A DNA stretch of 64,000 bases from positions 1 to 64,000 of the forward strand of contig JH720308.1 in NCBI GenBank assembly GCA_000231825.2. The letters run 5' to 3'. The notes beneath the pieces are model-generated. The model was given only the letters and a program-made list of their open reading frames with translations, did not search any database and was not told the origin of the DNA. The translations under genes were made by a program, and so were the position numbers. Below are positions 48,626 to 61,399 of this stretch, in pieces (positions within the stretch are counted from its first letter, which is position 1; each line of letters begins with the position of its first letter). The stretch comes from Tetrahymena elliotti 4EA. Lineage: Eukaryota; Ciliophora; Oligohymenophorea; Hymenostomatida; Tetrahymenidae.

Positions 48626-49176
48626 TCATTCAATTTTTTTCTGGCTATTCTTTTTCTTAATACTTCTGTAATAATAACTAGCCTTCTTGAATCCCTTTTT
48701 AACGATTTTACTCTTGTTTACGCTAAATCCTTAAAAATAAAAAAGTTTATTCTTATTGCTTAAACCCAATTAATAATTTACTATTATTCTGATTCAGACT
48801 AAAATGAGTTCCAATAAAATTAATTTCCTATTATTTTTAGTAGGATATTATTAGCCAATTCATCAATATTGTTAATTATAAAATGAGTATTTTTCATCCA
48901 AAGTTATGCCTCTTAATTATTGTCTATAATGAATTATAAATCATATTAAAATTACCTATTAAAAGAAGGACAACACCTACTCCAACACCAAAAAACATAT
49001 TGTTAGCTCCTTTTGCATACTTTTCATCTTGTTTATCTTTTGAATTATGATATTATTGCAATATTATAAATTGATTACTGGTTTTATTGTTCAAAATTAC
49101 TCCTTTAGGCAGTTTTTAGGGAGCTACTATTAGTAGCTTTCTATAAAGATGCTAAAATCATACGAGGACGGACCAT
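48626..49176 (-). CDS. small single-TM protein, 86 residues, three exons
   Basis: Function unknown. Exons 49101-49176, 48956-49036 and 48626-48729 join in phase. The protein starts MVRPRMILASLQKATNSSS (basic, hydroxyl-rich, no acids, like a mitochondrial presequence). It has a polar segment KQDEKYAKGANN, one Gly/Val-rich membrane helix (MFFGVGVGVVLLLIGGF) and a strongly basic Tyr/Lys tail (GFKKASYYYRSIKKKNSQKK). Both introns have GTAATTTT donors and AAG acceptors. Small basic single-span proteins of this form are common accessory subunits in mitochondria; that is inference. Confidence 0.72.
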
Positions 49177-51482
49177 TTTATATAGTTGTATTGAGTATTT
49201 AGAATTTTATTACACTTTATAATAAAAGATTTGGTATTCTTATTTAAACTTAGTGTCTTACTTTTTCACTTTATATAAACAACTTAATAAGGTAAAAATT
49301 TAGACTAGAGCTTTATGAATGAGTATTGAAAATAAGTAAAATGGTAAATACTTATACAAAATGTTAAATAGATAAAAAGTTCTATATATTCCTTAAATTG
49401 ATATAAATGGGTATCATTATGTATGAAACCAAAATTTAACACTTTAAATGATATTAAAGAAAAATAAAAGGGTGGTTTGAGTTTAGACTTGGCTTAAAAC
49501 TAGGTTTTAGATATTTATAATATAAAATTAAATAAATATTTTAATATTTATTTCTTTTAGCTTATGAGAAGAGGATTAGCCTAGTATTATGTAAAAATTG
49601 CAAGTAGATTTGAAAAATGGAGGTTTTTTTCAGTAATTAATAATTAAACAAGGAAATAATTTTGATTTTTAAAAATAGATTTTCCAATTTTATTTGAAAG
49701 GAGTTTGATAGAATACATAAATTATATTTTGATAAAAGAAATCTGTTGGAGCATAGCCAATTTAAAATTATTATATATGCTAGAGTGTATTTATTTTTTT
49801 TGAGTAGATGATAATCTATTTTGCTTAGAATTTTTAATTTTATGTTTAATTATTTTGATAAAATAAAATATAATTATTTAGAATGAAATTTAGTCTTAAA
49901 ATTGTTTAAAAAATTTGACTTTAATTTTAAATGCACCACTTAAAGAATTACAAGCAATAAAGTCAAATTTATAGCTTTTTAGCCCAAAGCTAAAGCAGGT
50001 AGCACTGATTAAGAAGAATATTATTTGCAGACAAAAAGTGAAGAAATGTTAAAATAAAAGTTAATCAAAATAATTTATCTCTTCTACAAAACTCTTATCA
50101 ATCCTGATCAATTTATTAATTAGCTATCTGAAAAGTAAAGCAATTTTTCAATTGAAATTTAGGATATTTGATGAAGAAATAATAGAAAAGATTAATTTCA
50201 CATAAATTTTTGGCATAAAGATATTTATAACAAGACAATAAGAGGAGAATTATATATATAATTTTATTAAAGGCTTTCTTTCTGTTTACTTTTGAGCCTT
50301 TTAATTAGTTTAATCTAAAGACTTGGTGGGGAATAATAAATATTCTTAAAATAGTGTTTTAAATGAATTAATATTCTTTTTTATAAAATCCTTTAATATT
50401 TGCAAAGAGCGATTCTATCAACATCGAAAGAATTAATAACTATTTCAACTAAATTTCCAAATTCCAAAATATTCTTACATTTTCATTATGAAATGATATT
50501 TTAGCTTTTATGTTATTTTTTAATTAACAGTAATACTACCTTTTTATCTAAAAATTAACTGATCTCTTTACATTCTAAGCTTTTAGCAATAATCTATTTT
50601 CACCTAAAATTTAGTTTTTTTTTTGAGAAGTGTTTATTTTCAATTTATTTTAAACATTATTATTTTAGAATAAAATGCCAATTTTATAAAAATACTTTTA
50701 TTTTTATTAGGCTTTAAAGTTTTTTATTTAATTATCAACCTGAGCTTTAGCTAGGAAACGATGAACAGACTTAAATTTAAAATGTATTTTATGTCGCATT
50801 CAAGCATGAAGAGAGGAGTTAGGTGATGAAAAGGAAAATTTTAATGAAAACAAATTTCATCAAACAATAATAATTGTTTGGATTAGATTCCTGATATACT
50901 TTTGAACCCAATAATTAAAAAATTTAGAAAGTATTCTTGTTACAAAGAAGAGAGTTTGAATAATATGTATAAGGATATATTTATTATTAATAAATTAATT
51001 ATTATAAAGGAAAAACGGGCTAATTAATCTAGTCTATTGCTTTTTTTGCTTTGTTTTGTAGTAATCAAAATTGTTAGAATTAGTAATTTGTTTTAAGCAG
51101 CATAAGAAAAAACTCAATAATTTATAAAAATAATGGGATTAAAAAAGCGATTGATTGATAATGAAAATTAATTATTTTAATGAAATTGAGCAAATAATAA
51201 GGATAATATTTATAAAAAAAATAAGAGGGTTAAGATAAGAAGGTTATATGAGTAAAAGATTAATGATTGACTATCAATCTATAATGAATCTTCATAAAGG
51301 TATTTGTTGCTCTAGATAATTAATAATTATAAAGAATACGAAAAAAAAAAACAAAAAGCAATATCAATCAGAAATAATATAAAGGCAAAGAAAAGAAATT
51401 AACTTTAATATCTAAATTGTTAATTAATTAGTAAGACAAACTATTAACAAGAAGAAGAAAAATTAATAAGAATATCGTATCT
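49177..51482. other. long AT-rich spacer with one weak candidate exon
   Basis: 2.3 kb between divergent genes. Mostly featureless. At about 49930-50171 (+) a frame ending TGA encodes STDQEEYYLQTKSEEMLKQK and LINPDQFINQLSEKQS, which looks protein-like, but it has no ATG after the preceding TGA and no convincing splice acceptor. Treated as unproven. Confidence 0.45.
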
Positions 51483-52742
51483 ATGCTGCTTGAATCCCTA
51501 AAATTCGAACCCTTGGACCATTGCTCATGCAATAGCGCAAGTAAAATTTTCAGAATTTACAATACTTAGACACGTGAAAACGTTAATCTTGTAATGAAGA
51601 CATCATAGCACAGTCAAGATTCCACATTTGTATCACCTTTCTATTCCCCTTCTTCCTCTCATTAGCCTCAGTAGCTCTAAAACTAACAAATTTAAGAGAG
51701 TTAAGTACCTCACTCAGGACTTAAAAATAACAAAAAATCAAGAGCTAAACAAGCTAATTAGAAGGCTTTAGATCACTAAAAGGCTTAGGCAAAGATAGCT
51801 AATGACATGATTAGCTCAGATGATGAGAGCCATTGCAATTTCCATTGCTACATGATCCATAAAGAGTGGTAGCTTCTTGAAAATATACTCCCCCACCCAA
51901 ATATTGTTCAAGTCTACAAGGTTTTTGAAAATGTTGACTGCTTCTACTCACAAAGCAGTGCCAATGAAAAGTAAAAAGCCCCTGATATGATTGAAAGCTC
52001 TTTAAACTCTCAAACCTAAGAGATCAACCAACAAAATGTCCTCTCTCCATAGTAAAATCAGCATTCTGATAGCTGTTGTGCCCTCCTCATGGAAGAAGCA
52101 GAAATGGATTTATTTGATTATGTTGAAAAACACTACAATTTAAACAGATCAAAGCATATCACAAATTTAATTGATATGTATCGCTAAGTTGCCTAAGGCC
52201 TAGACCACATCCACAGCTTTAACTACTCCCACAATGACATTAAAAGTGAAAATGTTCTTGTTTTCTCTCACCTCAAAGAAGCTAAAATCACTGATTTCGG
52301 ATTAGCAAACGACCTAAATGATTATAAAGACTTAAATCGTCCTTAAATAATATAAAAGTAAGTCTAGTAATGGGAATATCGTTGTCTAAACCATGCTGCC
52401 CCAGAAATATTAAATACTCTCAAGACAAGATCATGCGATTTTGATGAATAAAAGGCTGATGTATTTGCATTCGGTGTTTCATTTTTTGAATCAGTATTTG
52501 GATTTCGTCCATTCGTTTAATATGCATTACCTTCAGACCCAATATATAAGCATTTTGCTAATAAACAAAGCTTTAGTAGATTTTGGAAGACTAACACACA
52601 AATACAAGCTGTTCTCAGAGAAATCAACAATGGAGATGTAGATATTGAAAAACTTTTTGACATTATCTATAAGACTTTAAATAAAAATCCTAAATAAAGA
52701 ATATCTTCTGCAGACCTACTCATAGATCCCCTCTTTGACTGA
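51483..52742 (+). CDS. divergent Ser/Thr protein kinase, 419 residues
   Basis: Protein kinase-like fold; activity uncertain. Single exon, TGA stop. Recognisable elements: VAIK-type lysine in VNLVMKTSQ (about residue 39); a Ser/Gln-rich insert (about 50-120) before helix C; a helix-C/strand-4 region HPNIVQVYKVFENV; a second Gln-rich insert; MEEAEMDLFDYVEKHY; LDHIHSFNYSHNDIKSENVLV; DFGLA (near 270); APEIL; DVFAFGVSFFES; and RISSADLLIDPLF at the end. The catalytic loop reads HND instead of HRD: the Asp base is kept, the Arg is lost. The N-terminal lobe lacks a Gly-rich loop (CSCNSASKIF instead). Codons are strikingly C-rich (CTC, CCC, CAC) versus neighbouring genes, which fits high expression, recent family expansion or a different origin. 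Confidence 0.88.
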
Positions 52743-54738
52743 AGCTTATAGGCAACTTTAAGAGCTATCTCTTCCTTCTATATCTAGTAACCATCTATTA
52801 ATTTGGTGATCTTTTAAACTTTGATTGCAATTTTTTGTGAACAAAATCTGCTAAAGTTCATGCTCCAAAATAATAATGTACATAAGCAACCTCTATACTA
52901 ATAAATAAACTAACATTTTATAACAAATAATTTAATTAAAAACCAATCCAACCTACAATAAACTATCAAATTTTATAAAATTTACTAATCTCTACATTTT
53001 AATTTTTTACAAATGAATAGATTTATTTAAATGGCATTTTTTATCAATAAAAAATAAAAAATAGCCTGCACCTCTATACATTAAACTAAAAAACCAACAC
53101 AAATAATTAATTTTTAAAGTATGCAATAATGTAAATACCATTTTATAGTTATGTAAATATTTAATTTATTGAATCTTAACAAAAATTGCTTAAAAATTCT
53201 TCTCTTTTTACATGTAATATTTGAGTTTGCTAGTCTGATTGCTTAAAATATTGTTTGATTGATTATCTACTTTAATATTTGTTTGAAAATGCACTTTTAT
53301 GTTTTTTTCTATTTTTTGTTTTTTAACTTTGAATATAACTTGAAAAACATCTCGTTTTACTTTTTATAAAAATTAGCTTGAAAATCAAGGCAATACCAAA
53401 GTATTTCACATAACTGTGCATAAAATACTCAAGCCAATCATCATTTCTATCTTTATTTTTTTGTTATTGATCCTTGTTTCGTTGGTTGAAAATTAAATTT
53501 TTGTTAGAATAAAACGAATTTACTATCAAATTAGTAATTTGCTCCGCATAAATTTTTCATTTCTTTTTTTACAATTTTTTATCATTTATTTTTAAAGGAT
53601 GCGCTATTTCTTATTTCTAGTGCGATCCTTCAACATATAGTTTTTCATTCAATTTCTAGCTTAATATTTTCCTTCTTCCAAGTTATTAATTTATTTATTA
53701 ATTAATCAATCCTTTTTGAAGTGTTGCCAAATACAAACAAACAAATCACACTATATTATTCAATTTTATTTTCTTTTATTTTAATAAAATATGTAATTCA
53801 TTCTCAAATAATTAAGTACCTTTCTATAAAATCCTCCTAACTCATTGTCCATGCAAAACAATTTTAAATTTAACTCAAGCCTATTATTTTTAACAAAAAA
53901 AAATAAATAATGAACAAAAAGTATTGCTTTTTATAAAAGATTAATAATAAATTAAGTCTTTTTCTAAAATATTTAGAATAACAGATAGATTTATTATAAT
54001 AATTCACTTTCTACTTTGTTTTGCTTGTATTTATATAGATATAGAAAAATGCTTCTTGCTTGTTTAAGTTTAAAAGAATATATAACAAAGATAAAAGTAT
54101 CTATCAAATAAGAAATAGAAGCTAATAGACAATAAAAATAAAATTTTGATTTTCTGGTCATATTTATATTTGGAGATATCATTTGTCTAATTGTCTATTG
54201 TTTATTTCGATTTTAAAAAATAAATCTGATATCTTTCAATATAAATTTCTTTGGCTCGAAGTTTTTAAATAAAAAAATTTTTATTTTTTGATAAGTTATT
54301 TTATTTGTCAAATAACTTAAAATGACTTAACTTTTTCTTCAGTATCAGTTAATTTAAAAATTAAAAATCAAAATTTAGAATTAAAAATAGAATAGAAAAT
54401 ATCTAAAAGAATTAAAAAAATATAATTCATCTATTTGTAAATAAAAAAAGTAAATTATAAAATTAAAATGGGAATATCTATTTTATTTATTTAGAATTTC
54501 TTATATTAAAAATGTGGTAGAAAGCTCTTTATTAGATTTATCAAAGAAGCTTCTTTCTAACTTATTTGACTTTATTAAAAATGCAAACAATTTTTTACTT
54601 TTTGTCCAAAAAAAATAAGAATTACTAAATCAATTTGATTAAGTATTTTTATAATTTAACAACAACTAATTAATTCACATAATCTTAAATGTAATTTTTT
54701 TATTTTTATATAATTTTGTTATTCATTTTTTTTTTCAA
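52743..54738. other. AT-rich spacer between convergent genes, no gene seen
   Basis: About 2 kb. The only longer standard-code frame (53994-54182, -) has no coding character. Nothing supported. Confidence 0.55.
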
Positions 54739-55098
54739 TCAATAATCTTAGCCAATACAAATATCTTAGCAATCCAAGAATTCTTCAATAGTTAGACTTG
54801 TGTAATAAACATTGTAAACTACATAACGACAAGGTACCCATAAACGCATAGGGAATTCATTTTCTTAAGGAGCTTTCTAATATTGGGCTAAGAATTAGAC
54901 ACATTCTGGTTCTTGCATATACCTATTATAGGCATTTGTGGCTATCTTACAGGCATATTCGTCAATTTTTCCAGCACAACCGTACTTTTATAAACATTGG
55001 TTTTAAACACATTCGTTAACTTGGTGGTTTGTTTTAAAACCAAATGCTATTTAAAATAAGCTAATTGCAATTAAAGCAATAAAGATACTTTGCTTCAT
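54739..55098 (-). CDS. secreted cysteine-rich small protein, 119 residues
   Basis: Function unknown. Intron-free frame from ATG to TGA. A clear signal peptide (MKQSIFIALIAISLFQIAFG) is followed by a mature part of about 99 residues with eight cysteines, spaced as NECVQNQC, KYGC, YACK, PEC, VPC, LDC and DIC, an even number suited to four disulfides. The rest is Gln/Tyr-rich and acidic (pI probably low). No transmembrane segment after the signal. The pattern resembles families of small secreted Cys-rich proteins expanded in ciliates (extracellular or secretory-granule cargo). No hit to a named toxin or protease-inhibitor motif is claimed. Confidence 0.85.
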
Positions 55099-56749
55099 CT
55101 AAATATTTGTTAACTTTTTTCTTTTTTAATTAATTAATAAATATTTTATAGATTGAATTTTAAGGTCATATAAATACTTGAAATCAAAATCCAAATCAAA
55201 TAAATGTTAAGCACCTAATCTAATCTCAATATGATATTAGAGGATCAGAAATGAAATAAAAGTCACAATTGTTTGAATTTTAAAATAAAGTTCTTTTAAA
55301 AGAAAAAATTTGATTTTAAAAAATAATTTTTGAAATGTCTTTTTTTTCAACAAATTAAATTATTGAACTTAATGTTGATTTTGTTTTATCAAAATTAAAA
55401 ATAAAATCTTATATATTTTATTAAGAAAATTCTTAGGCTTTAAGCTATTAAAATTGAATTGGATTGATTTGAATTTTAAATCTAACAAAATTCATTTGTA
55501 AAAATAAAAAAAAATTATCTCAAATAAAATACTTTTCAATTCAAAAATTCTGGTGAAGAAGTTAAATTATCAAAGGATTTGTATTTGAAACGAGTAATTT
55601 TATATTATTAATTGTAATTTATTAATAATGTTTTTCCATTTAGCAAATCTATTAGGACAGCTTCAACTTATAATTAAATAAGATGCATAATCAATTACTT
55701 TAAAATTTATTCTTAACAAATTAAAAAATATGTTAAATTATTTGATTATTAAACTAAAAATTTAATCAACTTGATTGAAATGAATAAAATCTATCTTGAA
55801 CCATAAATAAAGTTGTTTTAATAAAGAAGAGCTTCTTTAAATTTTATAAATATAAATATGATAAAAAATTATTTTATATTTGATTTTTTACTTTAGGAAT
55901 TATTTAATAATTTTTAAAATCATTAAATTAATATTTTTTTGAAGTGACATGTGGATTTAATATTTTTACAATCCATAAAAATAATTTTCAGTAAAAGAAT
56001 ATTTCAAGCATACAAAATTTAAAAAAATAAATAGCTTTACATGTTTAGATTGATAGTAAATAACCTTTTTACTTTAAAAGTAATAGGAAATATTGATTTT
56101 AATTCTATTTAAATTAATGAACAATCATCTTAAATTTGAATTTTCAAAATGTTTAAAACTTATTTAAATGATTTGAAATAAATAAATACCAAAGTTCAAT
56201 TCAAAATGCTTCTAAAAAGAATCAATGATTAGTTTTTAATTTGAATAAAACAAACACAAAAAATACTTAAGAACTTTTTAAAATTATAACAAATTTTAGT
56301 TCTGTATAAAGTGAGATTATTTGTTTAAGTCTTTTTATAAACAAGCAAAAAGATTGAAAAAGCTAAGTCATTTAAGTTATTACGATTTGTTTGTTTGTGT
56401 TTATTAATATGCAGCATTCATGTAATAAAAAATTCCAAAAGTAATTGTTCTGAGAGGTTTAAATAATGATAATTTATTTATAAAAATAATATATGTTTAA
56501 TAGATTTTATATAAACAATTAATGTAGCTCAGAAATTTTATTTTTTATTCAATTGATTGTATTTTGATTTTGTTTTTTATTGTTTTTTCTCTAAGAATTT
56601 ATGTTTCTGAATAAATTAATGATAATAATAGTTAGAGTAAGATTGAGATGTGATAACTTATTCAATCAAATTAGTTATTAGGAATTAGGTTTGATTTTTA
56701 ACAATTAAATATTAAAGTAGAAGTAATTATTAACTTTTTAAGTATTTAA
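55099..56749. other. AT-rich spacer between divergent genes, no gene seen
   Basis: Promoter region of the secreted protein (-) and the potassium channel (+). No element recognised. Confidence 0.55.
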
Positions 56750-59700
56750 ATGGATTTAATCTAAGATGAGTAATTAGAGGATAAATCTAATATTTTGAGT
56801 GGAGTTATCTAAAGATAAAAAATATTTTAGCATTTAAGTGATGAATAAAACAGATCTCCTTCTTAATAAGACCTTTCATCCTTTTTTTAAAAGAAAAAAT
56901 ATGAAGAAGATGAGCTCTTTGAGTCTCAAAATTAAATTGATTAAATTAAATCTAATAGCTTGAATTAGTCTTAGGGTTCTTAAAAAAAACAAAGTAAATC
57001 ACTATCATAAAATGATGATTAGAATATCAAACTTCGATTTGAGGAATATTAATACAATTAAAGCTACCAGTAAATACATTAATTTGATCATTCTTAATCA
57101 ACGAATTAGAATTAAAATGCTAAATTATCTGAAGTGCTTGATAAAATTGAAGAAAATGATAAAGAATCAATTCCATCTCAAAAATAGTCTATGAATTATT
57201 TTTAATCTCAAAATAAAATTTAAACATTTTAAAGGTAGAGCAGTGTTTCAGTAAAGGATAGACTAAAGAACTTAAATGCAAATACATCATTTAATGAATA
57301 AGCCTTAAGCACTCAGAGAAAAAGCTTAAAAGGAAGTTTGAAATAAAAAAGAATATAAACAAAGGCAGGATATAGAGAAACCTTTTTTGGGAAAAAATAT
57401 AACACTATGAATGAAGATAATTAGTGGAAAATTTTTGCTAAAATGAGAAAAGTGAAGCAATTTTGCAAAATTCTTTTAGAAAGAAGATTTTATTCTAACT
57501 ATAAAAACTTAAATTAATTGCATTTTACTGCAATAAATGATAAAAGCTATATCACAGAAATGAAGAGCTAAGTATATTTAGAAAAGTTAAAAAAAATCCC
57601 TGTTATATAACCAAACAGTCTGATAGAATAGATATGGGACATAATCATGTTTATGACTTTGGTATAGCAATATATAGTTACCACAGTTGAAATATGTTTT
57701 GGTATAAGTTTGATTTAAGAAAAAAATTTATACATTCTAAATTACTTAGTACCATCTATTATTTTTATTGTTGATTTGATTATTTACTTTAACGTTGGAT
57801 TTTATGACAAAGGAAATATAATCACAAGCAGAAAAATCATTTTCAACAAATATATCAGGTAAATTAATTATTGAAAATCAAACACTCTTTCTTAATCTTC
57901 AGATTTTTTACTATACTTTAGTTTCTCATTTATTAACTAATGATAGATATAACCTTTCCCTTTTTTTCAGAAGCTCAAATTTTTGTTTTCTTACTTAGCA
58001 GATTTGTAGATCAGAATATTTAAATTAAAGAGAGTTTACAGTATTTTATATCTTCTTACTTTAATACTATTCAAATATCTTAGTTTTTTGTTTTAAAGAA
58101 AGAGTTGAATTAAAAAATAATATATTTATTTATTTTTTTTATTATTAATAGAAAGAAATTTATTATAAATTTATTAACTACAATCTGTATGATTGTGTAA
58201 GTTTATTAACAAGTTTTTAAGTTTGGAATCCTTTTTCGCATTGTTTATATTCCCTATCTTCTTGAAAAAATTGATGATCATTATTAACTTTCTTAAAGAT
58301 TTAACACATTTTTTGAGCTTTTTAAGCTGATGTTTCTCATTTTTGGATGTGCTCACTTCGTAGGTTGTGGTTTTCATTTTGTTGCAATGTCAGTACAGGA
58401 ATATGGTATTTAAAAATATTTATTTAGTTTTTTTTATTGATTAAAATTAAATTTAAAGAAAAAACGTGGATACATGTACAGCAGATAGATGATTCAGTAA
58501 TATCAATCAAATATTTATGGAGTATATACTTTGCAATCATTACAATGGTTACAGTTGGTTATGGAGATATAACCCCTGTGTCTTGGTATGAAAGAATATA
58601 TGTTATCATAGTAATTATCTTTAGTTGTGGTTTATTTGGGTATTCTATGAATACAATAGGTTCTATTTTTTAAGAAATAGCTCGATAAGAAGCCCAATTT
58701 AAGTAATTTCATTTTATTTAAATTGAGAATTGAATAATTATGAAATAAATTTTTAATTTAGGTAAGTGAAATATGAAATTGGATAATATATGAGAAATAG
58801 AGATATTCCGAAGCATTTATAGACTAAAGTTTTCAAAAACCTTGAGTATTCTCACATATTAGAAGGTGGGTTAGTATAAAGAAGTGAGATGATTTTAGAT
58901 AACCTAACTCTAACTCTCAGGAATCAAATTAAGATAGAATTTTATGGAAGAATCTTACAAAGTTACAAATTATTTAATCTCAATTTTTCATAAGAAGTCA
59001 GATAAGAACTTTGTCTCCATATGAAAGAAATAATACTTTAACCCGGAGAAATTCTTTATGACATAGGATAAAGCAACGATAAAATTTTCTTTTTACATAA
59101 AGGATCAGTTGAGATCCTTTCATTTAATTTTAATAAGTAAAATTCTGCAACAATAGGAATTGCTTAGGTAAAACATTTATATCTTATTAGTTCATATTAC
59201 TTAAGATTATTTTTAAAAAGTCTGGTAGTATGTTGGGACAGTTAGGATTTTTTACAGGACAGCTAGAAATATTATAGGCTAAATCAATAGATACATGCTT
59301 TTTAATTTACTGTGATAGAAATAGCTTCTAGGAAATTATATCAAAAAATACCTATGATATGGTAGATTTATTTTACTTCCCTTTTTGCAATATTTAATTT
59401 GTCACAACATAAAATAAAAAGGAAATTTTTTGTAAATTAAGAGATAATTTGCTTGTTTATAATAGGCAATATGAAACCACCTGTTACTGCTGTTAAAAAA
59501 CAGGTCACGAAACAAGTTAGTGCTAAATTTTTGATTCAAAAGTAAAGAAAGAAACAACTATCTGGAAACATTTGAAATGGTTTTAACAGGAAAGAGATTA
59601 AACCCATGAAAGAAAAAAGCAAAAGTCTAATAATAGTTTAAAATAAAGAAAAGAATATATGCCTACTGCAAGGAGATTAAGACTCTTATACTTTTATTAT

Positions 59701-61098
59701 GCATATGACTATGACTTTTAGATTGAGAATGAAGATTTAGAACTAGATTAAAATGACATGGACTTCCTTCTGTTCATTCCAAAAGTCTATTACAAAGATG
59801 GAGAATATGAATATAGTGAAGGTGAAATATCTAATTTTAGTGATAGATATTATGAAGAAATTAAAAAAGATTACGAATAATTCCCTAATAAAAAAAACTA
59901 ACAATAAAATGAAGAAGGTACTGATGATACTGAGGAAGAAGAGGAAGGATATGGTAAAGGATTCAAAAAGCAAGAAAGTTAAAAACCAGTAAATTCAAAT
60001 AAAAAGCTTTCTTCTTAATCAATTAAGAGTTAAGAAACAATAAAATAAATGAATTTAAATTCAAAACATGTTCAACGGTATAGTTTAAATACAAATTAAA
60101 TTCACAAAAAAGAATTTTTTAAATAGCAGAAAAATAAAACTCATTCATTTTTTAATGAAAATGAATAACAAATTAATATATTATAAAATTAACTTTTCTT
60201 GAAGACAAACAGTAAGTTAAGCTAAAGAAGTATGAATTCCTCTTAAAAATCTTAAAAGAATAAAAAAAATCTTTCTTTATCAAGGATAGATGAATTTCAA
60301 ATATCATCAGGAGAAATTTAATATTAGTCAGAAATAATGTTTTCATCTCCTAAGTTGAATAGCCCTAGAATAAATTTAAATAATAGAAACATTTTAGATA
60401 ATGTTGAAAGATAGCAATCAATACAGATTCAAGAAGAATCAAAAAGTAGTTTAGTAAAAGGTTAAGATTCATTTAAAAATTAAAATGAAGAATAAGGTTT
60501 GCATTCTAATTAAAGACTCTCTATTGAAAATAAAATGGTGCATACTAATAAAGGAGGATCTAGAATAAGTATAGAAAAATCTAGGAATAGTGTTTAAAGA
60601 GGATAAAGACCTTCTATTCTCTTTGGACTAAATTAGATACAAAGTTTATAAAAATAAATCCAGATAAATAATGATTAGAGTACATCAATCAAAGAGGATG
60701 TACGAAAAGAAAATAAATAGTCGTTCACATCTTCCTAATCCTTAAGCAGTAGTAATAACAGTAGTAAATCTTCAAGTATGAGCTCATATGATTAGATGGT
60801 TAATTAACCAAGAGTGAAAACGTTAATAAATCTAGAGAAAATTAATGAAGCTATGCAAATAAAATAGGATAGAAGAAGTAATCAAATTAGCTAATTTTAC
60901 TATTAGTACTATGATGGATTTTTTTATGTACCAGATCTTGATAAGTTAAAAGAGTATTCTGGCTACTATCCATATAATAACTTTACTAAAGTTATGAAAT
61001 AGTTAAGAGACAAATAACTGAGACTTTTTAGAAAATAAAAGTTAAGCAGAACTATTATAAGAGACAATAAAAAAAAGTTTACAGATTTTTAATTTTGA
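56750..61098 (+). CDS. voltage-gated/CNBD potassium channel with a C-terminal zinc knuckle
   Basis: Six-helix K+ channel of the EAG/CNG-related ciliate family. Five exons (56750-57858, 58152-58405, 58459-58702, 58762-59167, 59221-61098) add up to 1296 residues with consistent phases. A Q/S-rich cytosolic N-terminus of about 290 residues comes first. S1 is near 295-320 (IIMFMTLVQQYIVTTVEICF), S2 follows (LVPSIIFIVDLIIYFNVGF), and exon 2 carries S3-S5 (INLLTTICMIVQVY; FGILFRIVYIPYLLEKI; KLMFLIFGCAHFVGCG). The pore filter MVTVGYGD is near residue 485. A C-linker and CNBD follow (KIFFLHKGSVEIL; SGSMLGQLGFFTG). At about 757-772 comes CYCCQKTGHETSQC, a CX2CX4HX4C knuckle. The remaining about 500 residues are disordered, Q/S/N-rich. 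The putative S4 is poor in Arg (RIVYI only), so voltage sensing may be weak. Cyclic-nucleotide binding is not proven. Confidence 0.92.
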
Positions 61099-61399
61099 AA
61101 TTTTCGTACATCTTTAAATTTTAATAATTCAGGTTATCTATTGTGTATTTTCTCCATGTCTATTTTAATTTTTGTAAATTTTCCAATTTTATTTTTAAAA
61201 ATTTAAATTAAATAGTAAAAAAAAGCTTGCAAGAAATAAGGTAGGTATTTAAATTGAATATTTACAATAAGTATTTCAATAAATAAAAAATATATATATA
61301 TTACTATTAAAAGATTAATTAATTTGATAAAATTAATGTTTTTTAAATATACTTTAATTAATTATAGTTTTATTTCAAAATAATTTTGTTAAAATTTGA
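61099..61399. other. short spacer between convergent genes
   Basis: AT-rich 3' flanks of the channel and the UBL-RING gene. Confidence 0.6.

Noticed and set aside
50000..50285. Second long open frame (NAPLKELQAIKSNLQ...)
   Set aside because: With TGA as the only stop in such AT-rich DNA, open frames of about 100 codons arise by chance; composition is not protein-like.
57900..58150. S4-like reading RIFKLKRVYSILYLL in the potassium channel gene
   Set aside because: It is not in phase with the flanking exons. A 293-nt intron (57859-58151) joins exon 1 directly to KKFIINLLTTICMIVQVY in phase, and the total coding length is then a multiple of three.
59743..59992. Overlapping 76-79 residue frames on both strands
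   Set aside because: Shadows of the acidic/Lys-rich tail of the potassium channel coding exon.
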